DNA from: a virus
Strand: one strand, 5' to 3'
DNA length: 48,984 nucleotides
IMG/VR virus record: IMGVR_UViG_3300047508_000046
Span: 1 to 48,984 of that record
Shown here: positions 40,350 through 48,230 of the stretch, one piece after another
Numbering within the stretch: the first letter of the stretch is position 1
How the letters are laid out: each line of letters begins with the position of its first letter
Notes under the pieces: generated by a model
Databases searched by the model: none
Told to the model about the DNA's origin: nothing
What the model saw: only the letters and a program-made list of their open reading frames with translations
Position numbers and translations under genes: made by a program

Positions 40350-40454
40350 GAGTCGGCCCGAAGGCCGACTCGCTCGCTGTCAGTTCGAGGAAAGAACTGA
40401 CGGATTTCCGTGGATTGACGTTCGACGGAAACTTGTGTCTGATCCGAAGATCAG
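40350..40454 (-). terminator. Four consecutive hairpins after the pilin gene
   Basis: On the minus strand, reading from the pilin stop, there are four hairpins. CTGATC-TTCG-GATCAG at 40439-40454 overlaps the stop. TTTCCGT with ACGGAAA lies at 40405-40431, GTCAGTTC with GAACTGAC at 40379-40401, and GAGTCGGCC-TTCG-GGCCGACTC at 40350-40371. The first and last carry the very stable C(UUCG)G tetraloop in the transcribed direction. No T tract is present, so RNA protection is as likely as termination. Confidence 0.55.
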
Positions 40455-40873
40455 AAGGTCATGCCTGCGCAATCAGCGGGGGCAGCGACACCGACGACAC
40501 GGTAGGTGTCAACGGTGGCCACGCTGGCAGCGTGATCGTCGCCACCACCGGCAACGCCGTCAGCACCGAGGTCGGCCGGGATCGCAGCGCCAGAGGCGTA
40601 CGTGTTGACCGTGAACTTGGTGGACGCCGAGTGCATCAGGCCGTCGTCAACCAGCGTCTGCAGGTTGTTGGTGTACACGCCGTGGTTGGCGCTGTAGGCC
40701 TCTTCGGCGGTCTGGATGGTCTTCGCATCGGAGTTGCAAGCCGACTGCTTGCCCTTGTTGGTGATGCCGGTCACCGCGAACACCGTGACGGTGGCGAGGA
40801 TTCCGAGGATGACGATGACGATGAGCAGTTCAACGAGGGTGAATCCCTTGTCCTGCGTCTCTTGGGTTTCCAT
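40451..40873 (-). CDS. Type IV pilin-like protein
   Basis: In this 140-residue protein, a ten-residue leader ending in Lys-Gly is followed by FTLVELLIVIVILGILATVTVFAV. This is the class III signal with cleavage before Phe and the conserved Glu at +5, leading into the hydrophobic polymerisation helix. The globular part has two Cys (in QSACNSD and PADCAG) that could form the usual disulphide loop. GGAG lies nine bases before the ATG. It would need host prepilin peptidase and assembly proteins; none is encoded here. A pilin in a phage genome is unusual: it could enter host pili and change pilus-dependent phage entry, or be a captured host gene. Confidence 0.85.
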   Translation of the reverse strand: METQETQDKGFTLVELLIVIVILGILATVTVFAVTGITNKGKQSACNSDAKTIQTAEEAYSANHGVYTNNLQTLVDDGLMHSASTKFTVNTYASGAAIPADLGADGVAGGGDDHAASVATVDTYRVVGVAAPADCAGMTF

Positions 40874-41028
40874 GTGTGCGTTCTCCGCATCTCGTACACA
40901 CCTGGACCCTGTTGTCGCTCGGTGCGAGAGAGTGATCGGCACACCGAAGAGGACCTTGAGAACTTTCTCTTGATTTACCCTTATGTATTAGTTACGTTCA
41001 CTGATCCCACTACGGATCGGAGCACTCG
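40874..41028. promoter_or_regulatory. Divergent intergenic region with a plus-strand promoter
   Basis: The region lies between the leftward pilin gene and the rightward pair. TTGATT at 40970-40975 and TACGTT at 40993-40998 are 17 bases apart on the plus strand, and GGAG lies six bases before the downstream ATG. CTCG-GTG-CGAG near 40919-40929 is a small inverted repeat. The AT-rich patch at 40965-40998 is unlike the rest of the window and supports promoter activity. Confidence 0.45.
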
Positions 41029-41616
41029 ATGGCGAATACCACAGCAATAGATCAAGCGATTCTTGATCGGATCAACACCCTGACGGGAACGGACTTCAAC
41101 CTCGTAGCCGAAGCCGACCAGCTTCTGGCCAGCCTCAAGCAGATGCCGGGATTTCGATCCTGGGCCGAGACAGAGGCCGCATCCAAGTGGGTCCAGATGT
41201 TGATGAAGCAGGCTCTCTCCAACGGACGGCGAAATGCCAGCGCCGCGGCACGGAGACGGGGGCTGCGCTCCAACATGGCAAAAGTTCAGACCATCGCCAA
41301 GAAGGGGAAGGCCGCTGGTAAGACAACAACACAGATCAAAGAAGAAATCGCCACCGCCATCATGAATGGGGAGTGGTGCGTCGATGACCAGAACAGCGAG
41401 TACAAACCCTTCCGGCGAATGACCTCCGAAGACCTTATTGCCGCCGCCGAGTCACGCGAGAAGAAGGGGCGCACCATGCTCATGGATGCAGCATTCTGCC
41501 GCATCATCGCAAAGAGTCTCCGTCCCGGCGAAGTTGTTGAAGATCGCTTCGATGAGAAAGCCGTCGCCAAGGCGTATGCCAGCCTGTCAACCAAGAAGTT
41601 CGGTCTCCCCCTCTAA
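41029..41616 (+). CDS. Unknown protein of the plus-strand island, 195 aa
   Basis: No family is recognised. The protein is helical throughout. A central strongly basic part (SNGRRNASAAARRRGLRSNMAKVQTIAKKGKAAGK) suggests nucleic acid binding, followed by a segment with FRRMTSEDLIAAAESREKKGRTMLMDAAFCRIIAKSL. GGAG lies six bases before the ATG. It and the next gene are the only plus-strand genes within the long leftward replication block, and they form a unit with their own promoter, so they probably act together. Confidence 0.65.
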   Translation: MANTTAIDQAILDRINTLTGTDFNLVAEADQLLASLKQMPGFRSWAETEAASKWVQMLMKQALSNGRRNASAAARRRGLRSNMAKVQTIAKKGKAAGKTTTQIKEEIATAIMNGEWCVDDQNSEYKPFRRMTSEDLIAAAESREKKGRTMLMDAAFCRIIAKSLRPGEVVEDRFDEKAVAKAYASLSTKKFGLPL

Positions 41617-41659
41617 CCCCCGTATCACAACAACACGTAGCACACGAAGGAGCATCACA

Positions 41660-42385
41660 ATGTCCAAGACACCGAGTGTCTTCGCCGCATGGCAACCAAA
41701 GTTCTGGAAGTACCGCTTCGCCTGGGAAGCCGAAGTCATCGGCCTCCAAGGAGGCATCCCCACCAACCCTGCCGTCATCGAGGGGTGGCTGAGAACCAAG
41801 ACTGGTATCTCATCTGACGATCTGCTACGTGACGCTATAGCAGAAGTCATGGTCGAACGCGGCGTCTCAGAGGACGAAGCGACACAACAGGTCGCACGAA
41901 CACGGCACCTCGTCGGATTCAAGCGCAACAGCAAGGGCATCTATTACGAGGGCCGTCAACTGAAGGCAGCGATCAAGGAAGCGGCATCATCTGCTCGGGC
42001 CAACGACCTTCTCCCGGCAGCACTGGGGTCCACCAAGAAGGGCACGCTCAACTACATCGCTGAACACGTCAGCGTTGTCGAGGACCATATCCCGGTCATG
42101 GTCAAAGGCTCTCAGATCACCGAGCCGGATGAGGTTGAGCAGAGCTTCACCCACGGTCGGTTTGGTTCTTCGATCAAGCTGGCCGAGACGATCCATGTGT
42201 GCACTCTCGCCGCCACGATCGAAACGGATACCGACTTCACCGATGATCAGTGGGCAGCTATCTGGCTTGCTGCTGAACGCCTCGGTGTTGGTGCCAACCG
42301 CAGTCAGGGTCATGGTAGGTTCACCGTGACGAAATGGGAACGGCTCGCTGAACCTCGTAAGAGAACTACCAAGAAGAGCACCTGA
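41660..42385 (+). CDS. RAMP-like (Cas7/Cas6-type fold) candidate protein, 241 aa
   Basis: Near the C-terminus is LGVGANRSQGHGRFTVTKWERL, which has the form of the glycine-rich loop of RAMP-superfamily RNA-binding proteins (G-x-G-x-x-R-S-x-G-x-G-R). Earlier, YYEGRQLKAAIKEAASSA and a conserved-looking FTHGRFGSSIKLAETIH fit RRM-like strands and helices, but no catalytic His is obvious. RAMP proteins process or hold guide RNAs in CRISPR systems. GAAGGAG lies eight bases before the ATG and GTATCACAAC at 41622 lies upstream. The repeat array starts directly after its stop. The family call is from motif shape only; an unrelated phage fold remains possible. Confidence 0.5.
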   Translation: MSKTPSVFAAWQPKFWKYRFAWEAEVIGLQGGIPTNPAVIEGWLRTKTGISSDDLLRDAIAEVMVERGVSEDEATQQVARTRHLVGFKRNSKGIYYEGRQLKAAIKEAASSARANDLLPAALGSTKKGTLNYIAEHVSVVEDHIPVMVKGSQITEPDEVEQSFTHGRFGSSIKLAETIHVCTLAATIETDTDFTDDQWAAIWLAAERLGVGANRSQGHGRFTVTKWERLAEPRKRTTKKST

Positions 42386-43055
42386 CTCACCACTGCTAGC
42401 CATCTCCGCACAACCCGAATCATTCCGACGACTCCAGCCTCGCCATCTCGGCGCTCGCCCGTTCCTGTCCTGCTCGGCCCGACTGCCCTCACCTTGTCGC
42501 GCCATCTTCTCTTCCGCACGCCTTGTCCGACGCCCCGGCTCTGGCCAGTCCTCATCCTGACGATCCATGCCGTTTCGACGCCCCGGCCCTGGCCTCGCCT
42601 CACCCTTGACGATTCATGTCGTTCCGACTTCCCTGCTCATTCCAGCATCATGCCTTGGCCACCCATTCCGACCAGCCTCTCCTGCGCAGCACCAATCGCC
42701 TCAGGTCTCGCCAACCCGACAACCCCTTCCTTGTCATCTCCGTCCAGAGTCAGGCCCCACCAACCCTCTCCTACCCGACCCGTCAACCCTCGCCCGATAC
42801 TTGCCCGCTCCATGTCACTTCGACCAGTCAATCCCACACGCGCCGCTGCTTCGCCATTCCGACTAGTCACGCCTCGTCACATCTCGTCAGCCCCCGGCAT
42901 TCCATTCCGACTTGCCAAGAGTCATCACCACAGCGCTCCACTCCTGTCCGACAAGCCTCGCCCAGTTCGCCGCAGCCCACTCCTACTCGACAGCCCATCC
43001 CGGCTCTTGCCAACCCTAGCCCGAGCCAATATCACAACACTCCAGCCCCTCCCGA
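42386..43055 (+). repeat. C-rich degenerate repeat array, about 15 units of CCGAC
   Basis: This gap holds no credible gene. On the plus strand C is by far the commonest base and G is scarce, unlike the flanks. A motif close to ATTCCGAC (variants GTCCGAC, ACCCGAC, TTCGAC, CTCGAC) ends at 42429, 42483, 42531, 42579, 42628, 42672, 42720, 42779, 42823, 42863, 42911, 42952, 42991 and 43055, with extra TGAC copies at 42561 and 42610. Steps are mostly 39-59 bases. Two neighbouring units (42532-42579 and 42580-42628) are clear tandem copies of each other; the others share only the end motif. It lies between convergent genes, downstream of the RAMP-like gene and in its transcription direction. Confidence 0.65.
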
Positions 43056-44606
43056 CTAGGCAGATAAGAAGTCTCTCAAACTCTCCAAGTCCAGCGTGAG
43101 TGTGCCACTGCGCGGGTCAAAGTCGCCGTCGATGAACGCCTTGGAGATTGCTCGCTTCTGCTGGAGCATTCGGAACATTCGTTCCTCGATGGTGCCTGCA
43201 CCAAACATGAACCCAACGATGATCTGATCGAAGGCTGAGTTCGTCCTGTCGATGCGACTGATCCGTTGTGATAACGCACCTGCAGACCACGGCAAGTCAT
43301 AGCAGATCAAGTGACTGCCTTGGTTGAGGTCCACTCCATAGGCCCCAGCATCCGAGGACAGGAATACCCGCATATCAGGGTCGTTGTTGAAGCGTTGAAT
43401 GTGTGCATACCGCTCTTTGGCTGAGACATCACCCGTGATCTTGACCCACGGAATCTTCATCTTGCCAAGCTCAGCACCGATCATCGCCAACATGGGTTTA
43501 AAGAAACTGAAGATGGCCAGTTTGTACCGCGGGTCCTCGGATAGTATCTCTTCAACATGCTCCAGCAGTGCGTCGAGCTTGGCGGTGGTGGCCGGAAGGT
43601 TGTCAAGCATGCCTGCGGCCTTCAACTCGCTGGCGTACTGGCTGCCCCAACTCGATAGCTCGGTATCAAACGCATCTGCTGACAGCCGGAGAAGACGTGG
43701 ATGCGAAGAGAGCATTCGCATCGCCAGCATCCGCGCCATGACCTGACCCATCAGCCCCTTGGCGTCCATCTGCTCGGTGCGGCCGTAGTGGCTCATCACG
43801 TCGAAGGTGCCTGTGGAACCCATCGTCAGGGCCAGGTCGATGGCGTTCGACAGGTCCTCCTTGACCAGATCGTGGAGCTTCATCGTGTCTTCATCGAGTT
43901 CGATCGGCATGGGTATCTCAATCATGTCGGGAAGCCACTCAGCAATGTCCTCCCGGCTCTTGCGGTACATCGCCTCGCCCATCACCTTGCCGATCAGCGG
44001 CAGATTCTTGTAGCGCTTGGGCTTGCCCCAGTGGTCACGCTCGATGAACGTGCGGTCGAAGCGGTGGAACCCGCCGAGCACGTCCTTGTCGATGAACTCC
44101 ATGATCGAGAACAGTTCCTCGGGACGGTTCTCCACCGGCTGGCCGGACAGGCCGATCCTGATACCGGCGTATGGGGCCATCGACTTGGCGTTCTTGGAGC
44201 GCTTGGCGGTGAAGCCTTTGAGCATCGTGCACTCGTCAGCGATGATGAAGTCGATCGGCAGCCACTTCTTGATCGCCTCCCAATCGTTGACCAGGCACTC
44301 GTAGTGCATGATCGTGTACTGGTACCGATGGGCGTTGCGAATCTGGCTGGTGCGCCGCAGCTTGTCGCCGTCCACCACCTGCACACGCGCCCTCGGGTCC
44401 CACACGCTGATCTCGTGCTGCCACTGGTACTTGGTGGACTTGAGAGCCAGCACCACGCCGGAAGAGACACGGCGCTGACGACGGAGCCTGCGAATCGCAG
44501 CAATGGCGGTGGCTGTTTTCCCAGCGCCCATCGTCAGCGCCAGCAGCAGATTACCGCGCTGGACGATGCGGTCGATCGCCTCAGCTTGGTAGGGGCGGAG
44601 TTCCAC
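43056..44606 (-). CDS. Snf2-type DEAD-like helicase
   Basis: The 516-residue superfamily 2 ATPase of the Snf2 class has LRPYQAEAIDRI at its start, motif I TMGAGKT (residues 25-31), motif II DECTML, motif III GLSGQPVENRPEELFSIMEFI and, in the second lobe, VFLSSDAGAYGVDLNQGSHLICYDLPWSAGALSQRISRIDR (motifs V and VI). Such proteins move along duplex DNA and are common in phage replication and recombination blocks. The GTG start has GGAG six bases upstream and overlaps the preceding stop (TAGTG); a longer frame is less likely. Confidence 0.87.
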   Translation of the reverse strand: MELRPYQAEAIDRIVQRGNLLLALTMGAGKTATAIAAIRRLRRQRRVSSGVVLALKSTKYQWQHEISVWDPRARVQVVDGDKLRRTSQIRNAHRYQYTIMHYECLVNDWEAIKKWLPIDFIIADECTMLKGFTAKRSKNAKSMAPYAGIRIGLSGQPVENRPEELFSIMEFIDKDVLGGFHRFDRTFIERDHWGKPKRYKNLPLIGKVMGEAMYRKSREDIAEWLPDMIEIPMPIELDEDTMKLHDLVKEDLSNAIDLALTMGSTGTFDVMSHYGRTEQMDAKGLMGQVMARMLAMRMLSSHPRLLRLSADAFDTELSSWGSQYASELKAAGMLDNLPATTAKLDALLEHVEEILSEDPRYKLAIFSFFKPMLAMIGAELGKMKIPWVKITGDVSAKERYAHIQRFNNDPDMRVFLSSDAGAYGVDLNQGSHLICYDLPWSAGALSQRISRIDRTNSAFDQIIVGFMFGAGTIEERMFRMLQQKRAISKAFIDGDFDPRSGTLTLDLESLRDFLSA

Positions 44607-45031
44607 TACGGTCTCCGCGGGATCGTTCGCCTCCGTGGGGCTTGTAGATCGAGGCAGTACCACCACACGCCGGGTCCGTTAGGAGACTTGGCTTCGATAG
44701 GCCAGCCGTACTTGTGGCGAAGCTCGCGCACACGCTCCAAGGCGGCAGTGCCGTGCGAGTCGATCAGGTCAGCACCGGAAACGAACTGCCCACGATGGGC
44801 GTACAAGTGGTTCCAAACGCTGGAGAGCGTTGTTTGGTGTACCGCGTGGTATAACAACGCCGCCCTGACAGAGTTCGGGCTGCCGTCATAGATCGGTCCC
44901 GTCTGCCGCTGAGCAATCTTGTGTTTCCGTCTCCGGATGCTGACCCAATAGTCCCCAACGGGGAGGGTGTCACAATATACGTCGATCACCTTGCCCAAGA
45001 CTGTGAGTTGGTAATGCTGCTTGTGACTCAC
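44606..45031 (-). CDS. Winged-helix-like protein between primase and helicase, 141 aa
   Basis: The N-terminal half is beta-rich (YQLTVLGKVIDVYCDTLPVGDYWVSIRRRKHKI). The second half reads as a winged helix: VWNHLYAHRGQFVSGADLIDSHGTAALERVRELRHKYGWPIEAK, a form seen in DNA-modification-linked and phage accessory proteins. The GTG start overlaps the primase stop (GTGA) with GGTGGGG upstream. It may help load or direct one of its neighbours. Confidence 0.6.
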   Translation of the reverse strand: MSHKQHYQLTVLGKVIDVYCDTLPVGDYWVSIRRRKHKIAQRQTGPIYDGSPNSVRAALLYHAVHQTTLSSVWNHLYAHRGQFVSGADLIDSHGTAALERVRELRHKYGWPIEAKSPNGPGVWWYCLDLQAPRRRTIPRRP

Positions 45032-45954
45032 AAACCCCACCTCGTCGTTCGCTCCCAGGCGCACAGTAGTGCATCGTCGTGGGGCACATCGCCCACGTCC
45101 TTGGCTGGCCTGCCCTCGTCGTCGGTGAGGCCGGTGTAGTCCCATTGGAGCGCAGGGCAGCCCTGGCGTCTCAACATTGGTATCACAACTTCGGCGGCCT
45201 CATGGCCCGCCTTGTCGTTGTCGAGGGCGATGACAACGTGACTGAACAGACGGGCCATGATGCCGACCTGCTCTCTCGATACCCAAGCGCCCAAGGTTGA
45301 AAACGCCGGGATGCCAAGACCAGCCAGGCGCACGGCGTCGAGCGGGGACTCGACCAGGACGGCGGAGTCGAATGGCGACACCTGCTGATACCCGAATATC
45401 AACTCGCTCTTGTTCATGCCCTCGGGAAGCGTGAACACCGCACCCTTCTGGCGGTATTGCGCCCCGAGCAGCAGGCCCCGACTGTCACGAAGTGGCAGGA
45501 CCCACTGCTTGGAGTCGCCATCCCACCGTACCTGATAGGCGTCTATCGCTTGACGCCGGAGGTATCGGGAGGCCAGCAGACGCTCGGGCACGTCGCGCAT
45601 GATGTTGATCAGCACCCAGTCGGTGAGCAGCGGTCTGATCTGATCGAGGGCCTTCTGCGGTTTGGTCCTCTCTTCGACCATCCGCCGCAAGAAGCTCTCC
45701 TGGTGCAGTGTCTGCTCCAGATCGGTTGGCGCTGCGCCGGTCAGGTCGATCAACAGGCCGGTCAGGTTGCCGCTGTAGCCACACGACCAGCAGCCGTGTG
45801 CGTAGGTGGTCTTGTTGATCGACCACGACGGGTGACGGTCTTCGCGACCCGTTCGTTCAAAGTGCTTCGGGCACAGGCCGTGGAACTGCTTGCGCCCCTC
45901 TCGTAACCGCTCTATGCCCGCGGACTCCAGTAGCTCACGCAGATCGACAGCCAT
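45028..45954 (-). CDS. DNA primase (CHC2 zinc finger plus TOPRIM)
   Basis: In this 308-residue protein, CPKH and CWSC at residues 28-31 and 55-58 form the CHC2-type zinc finger used to read template DNA. After a linker, the TOPRIM part has a glutamate strand (SAVLVESPLDAVRLAGLGIPAFSTLG) and VVIALDNDKAGHEAAEVV with the D-x-D acidic pair. It is short compared with cellular DnaG (no C-terminal helicase-binding domain), as in phages where primase and helicase are separate. The ATG overlaps the helicase stop. GGTATCACAAC at 45179 lies inside. Confidence 0.87.
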   Translation of the reverse strand: MAVDLRELLESAGIERLREGRKQFHGLCPKHFERTGREDRHPSWSINKTTYAHGCWSCGYSGNLTGLLIDLTGAAPTDLEQTLHQESFLRRMVEERTKPQKALDQIRPLLTDWVLINIMRDVPERLLASRYLRRQAIDAYQVRWDGDSKQWVLPLRDSRGLLLGAQYRQKGAVFTLPEGMNKSELIFGYQQVSPFDSAVLVESPLDAVRLAGLGIPAFSTLGAWVSREQVGIMARLFSHVVIALDNDKAGHEAAEVVIPMLRRQGCPALQWDYTGLTDDEGRPAKDVGDVPHDDALLCAWERTTRWGL

Positions 45955-47279
45955 CACACCCCCCAAGCATCTGTGCCGTCATCGGCAGCAGCCGAGGGGT
46001 TGCTGCGCCGATCGAGGCGTTGTCTCATCACAGCCGCGTCGAGTTCTTCGACGTGACCCTTGTTCCAGTCCCACTCCAAGATGACTTCCTTACGAGGGCC
46101 GGAACGGGACTCGATCACCTTGAACTTCACCTGCACCGGATCGGTGCTCACCGTCTCGTCGGCCACTCGCTCGCCCATCCGCTCGACACCGAGGAAGATG
46201 TCGGAGTCCTGACCCCACGCCTGGGTGTACATCGCTGACTGCAGGCCCAACCCGCCCTTCGATCGCACCAACGAGGCCTGTGTTGTGATAGCGATCGGAA
46301 TCTTGCTGCTCTGCGCCAAGCGCTTGAGCGAGCGGGAGATGTTGGTCAGCGCCTGCGGGCTGCCAGGCTCCACCCTGACCAGTTCCGACTGCATCAGGTA
46401 GGCACCGTCGATGAACACAGCGTCGGGCTGGTACTCCTGCACCTTGGCCTGCACGCCGGAGACGGTCGTCGCTGATGTGATATCGGTCGAGAAGATGAAC
46501 GAGCGCATCGCTTCGATCTCGGCCAGCGCCCTGTCGATCGCTTTCTCTTCGCGAGCGTTCAGCGTGCCGTTCATGATCTTCGTCAGGCTCACGCCGGAGA
46601 GCAAGGAGACGGTGCGATCCATCTGCTCGGTGTTGCTCATCTCGAAACCGACGAACAGTGGCACCTTGGCCTGCTTGTGCACGGCAATGGCGATGGCCAA
46701 CAGCGTGGCGCTCTTGAAGCTCTTGGGCGTGCCGATCAGGACCACGTACTGCTCTGGCTGCAGCCCACCTGTCACGTAGTCGATGCCCCTGAATCCAGTT
46801 GAGATACCACGCAGGTACCCTGGATCGTCTTGCCGTTGGCCGAGCAAGGTCATGTATCCCGACCGAGCGCCGGTCATGTTCTGATCGAACGCTGTCGCTG
46901 TCTCCAACCGGGCCTGGATCAGAGCCTCCTGCAAGGCCTGCTCGATCAACAGCGTCGAGTCGGGATCGGTGCCCTGGAAGTGACCGGCTGCCGTGTTCAG
47001 ACCTTCGGTGAGAATGGAGCGCTTGCGGCGGTCCCGCAGCCGGTCGATGAAATACTCCACCGGCTGGACGTGCACATCCCAGTCGAGCGCCGGGAAGGCT
47101 GAGCGCACCACAGCCTCGTCGGGGGCGATGCCGTACTCCTGCCAGTGCTTGAGCAAGTAGCCGAACACGCGCTGGTAGCGCTCGTCGGTGAAGAACTCTG
47201 TTGTGATACGAGCGTTGACCACCGCGCGCAGATCGTCGTTGAGGATGGCCTTCGACAGGAGAGCGTGCTGTACGTCCAC
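45954..47279 (-). CDS. dnaB: DnaB-like replicative helicase
   Basis: The 441-residue protein has an N-terminal helical domain (HALLSKAILNDDLRAVVNARITTEFFTDERYQRVFGYL) of the DnaB type. The RecA-like motor domain begins GISTGFRGIDYVTGGLQPEQYVVLIGTPKSFKS, with the P-loop at residues 183-190 (Phe in place of the second Gly, as in other phage members). Then come FVGFEMSNTEQMDRTVSLLSG, a Walker B PDAVFIDGAYLM and a TQASL / QDSDIFLGVER region. The GTG start overlaps the preceding stop by one base. It should unwind the fork with the adjacent primase. Confidence 0.88.
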   Translation of the reverse strand: MDVQHALLSKAILNDDLRAVVNARITTEFFTDERYQRVFGYLLKHWQEYGIAPDEAVVRSAFPALDWDVHVQPVEYFIDRLRDRRKRSILTEGLNTAAGHFQGTDPDSTLLIEQALQEALIQARLETATAFDQNMTGARSGYMTLLGQRQDDPGYLRGISTGFRGIDYVTGGLQPEQYVVLIGTPKSFKSATLLAIAIAVHKQAKVPLFVGFEMSNTEQMDRTVSLLSGVSLTKIMNGTLNAREEKAIDRALAEIEAMRSFIFSTDITSATTVSGVQAKVQEYQPDAVFIDGAYLMQSELVRVEPGSPQALTNISRSLKRLAQSSKIPIAITTQASLVRSKGGLGLQSAMYTQAWGQDSDIFLGVERMGERVADETVSTDPVQVKFKVIESRSGPRKEVILEWDWNKGHVEELDAAVMRQRLDRRSNPSAAADDGTDAWGV

Positions 47280-47698
47280 TAGAAGTCCATGCCTCGTTGC
47301 ACTTGAAACCCCTTCTGGCCGTACTGGTCGAGGCGACCGGGGTCACTATCGTAAATCGCCAGCAGGTCGGTCTGGAAACGAAGCACCGATGTGAACTTGT
47401 TGAAGGGTGTGTACGCGGCGCTGTCGTACGGGAAGCGGGCCTCGATCAGGAAGTGCAGCGCGTCGTCAAGGAACTCTTCGCTGATGAACGTCACCAGGTC
47501 CATGCCGTTGTCCGGCCAGTGTTCCTTCATGAACGTCGCCCGCTTGATCGGTACCTCATGCCAGTTGATGTGATACCCAGTGACCTTCTCGGTGCGCAGG
47601 CGGCGCTTGTGGGTGATCGGCTGTGGGTCGCACAGCACACCCTCGATCACGAAGAGATACCGGGGCCTCGCCCACTCGTCCAAGTCACCGTGTTGCAC
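47279..47698 (-). CDS. Hypothetical protein between loader and helicase, 139 aa
   Basis: RPRYLFVIEGVLCDPQPITHKRR resembles the first strand of HAD-type enzymes, but the catalytic Asp residues are replaced, so phosphatase activity is unlikely. The rest (FISEEFLDDALHFLIEARFPYDSAAYTPFNKFTSVLRFQTDLLAIYDSDPGRLDQYG) is helical. A GTG overlapping the loader gene by 14 bases is used here; a TTG five codons later is an equal alternative. A replication role is suggested only by position. Confidence 0.5.
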   Translation of the reverse strand: MQHGDLDEWARPRYLFVIEGVLCDPQPITHKRRLRTEKVTGYHINWHEVPIKRATFMKEHWPDNGMDLVTFISEEFLDDALHFLIEARFPYDSAAYTPFNKFTSVLRFQTDLLAIYDSDPGRLDQYGQKGFQVQRGMDF

Positions 47699-48230
47699 GG
47701 CACACCACGAAGTAGGACTCGATGACCCGAGTGATATCCGCGAACTCACGGTGGTCGGGAAGCATGTTGGTGGCCAGGATCACCGGCTTGCGAGCTTCCA
47801 ACCGAGCTTCCAGGTCCGGCTGGATGAAGCGCCGCCAGAACCTCACGTCGAGCGTGTCGTGGAAGTTGTCGATGGCGATGTACTGCGCCTCGCGCCAGAA
47901 GAAGTCGAACTCGGCTTCCAGCGCCATGTTGTCCATCCACAAGCTGTAGTCGTCGGGGTGGTGCTTCACATGGTCTGCCGTCGTCCACCGGGTACGAGTG
48001 GCGTCGATCAGTTCCTTGGCAGTCAGCCACTCCCAGGCCGGACTCATCGACTTGATCAGCTTGAGCATCGCCACCTTGGCGATGTATGACGACCCGGCGC
48101 GCCGAGGCCCAGCGATCCACAGGCTCTTGCGATCAATGTCCTGATCCAAGTTGAGATACCACTCTCGCAGAAGCTCGCGCTGCTCCATGGACAGGTTGCG
48201 GAAGTCACCGGCCAGTTCGACCTGCCTCAC
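47685..48230 (-). CDS. DnaC/DnaI-like helicase loader ATPase with altered P-loop
   Basis: The 181-residue protein reads MEQRELLREWYLNLDQD, then LWIAGPRRAGSSYIAKVAMLKL, which holds the Walker A position but has Ser in place of the Lys. ELIDATRTRW and AQYIAIDNFHDT (Walker B with Asp) follow, then PVILATNMLPD (sensor 1). The size and order match phage helicase loaders. Loss of the P-loop Lys suggests weak or no ATP hydrolysis. GTGA overlap with the initiator gene fixes the GTG start; a much longer frame upstream lies inside the initiator and is not a gene. Confidence 0.7.
   Translation of the reverse strand: MRQVELAGDFRNLSMEQRELLREWYLNLDQDIDRKSLWIAGPRRAGSSYIAKVAMLKLIKSMSPAWEWLTAKELIDATRTRWTTADHVKHHPDDYSLWMDNMALEAEFDFFWREAQYIAIDNFHDTLDVRFWRRFIQPDLEARLEARKPVILATNMLPDHREFADITRVIESYFVVCRATR

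Noticed and set aside
42386-43055. Open frames through the C-rich array on both strands
   Set aside because: They result from low G/A content removing stop codons. The frames read as Pro/Ser/Arg/Leu-rich noise, have no ribosome binding sites and compete with one another in three frames.
42386-43055. Canonical CRISPR array
   Set aside because: Repeats would have to be 23-47 bases and nearly identical; here only about 5-8 bases recur and spacing varies from 39 to 64.
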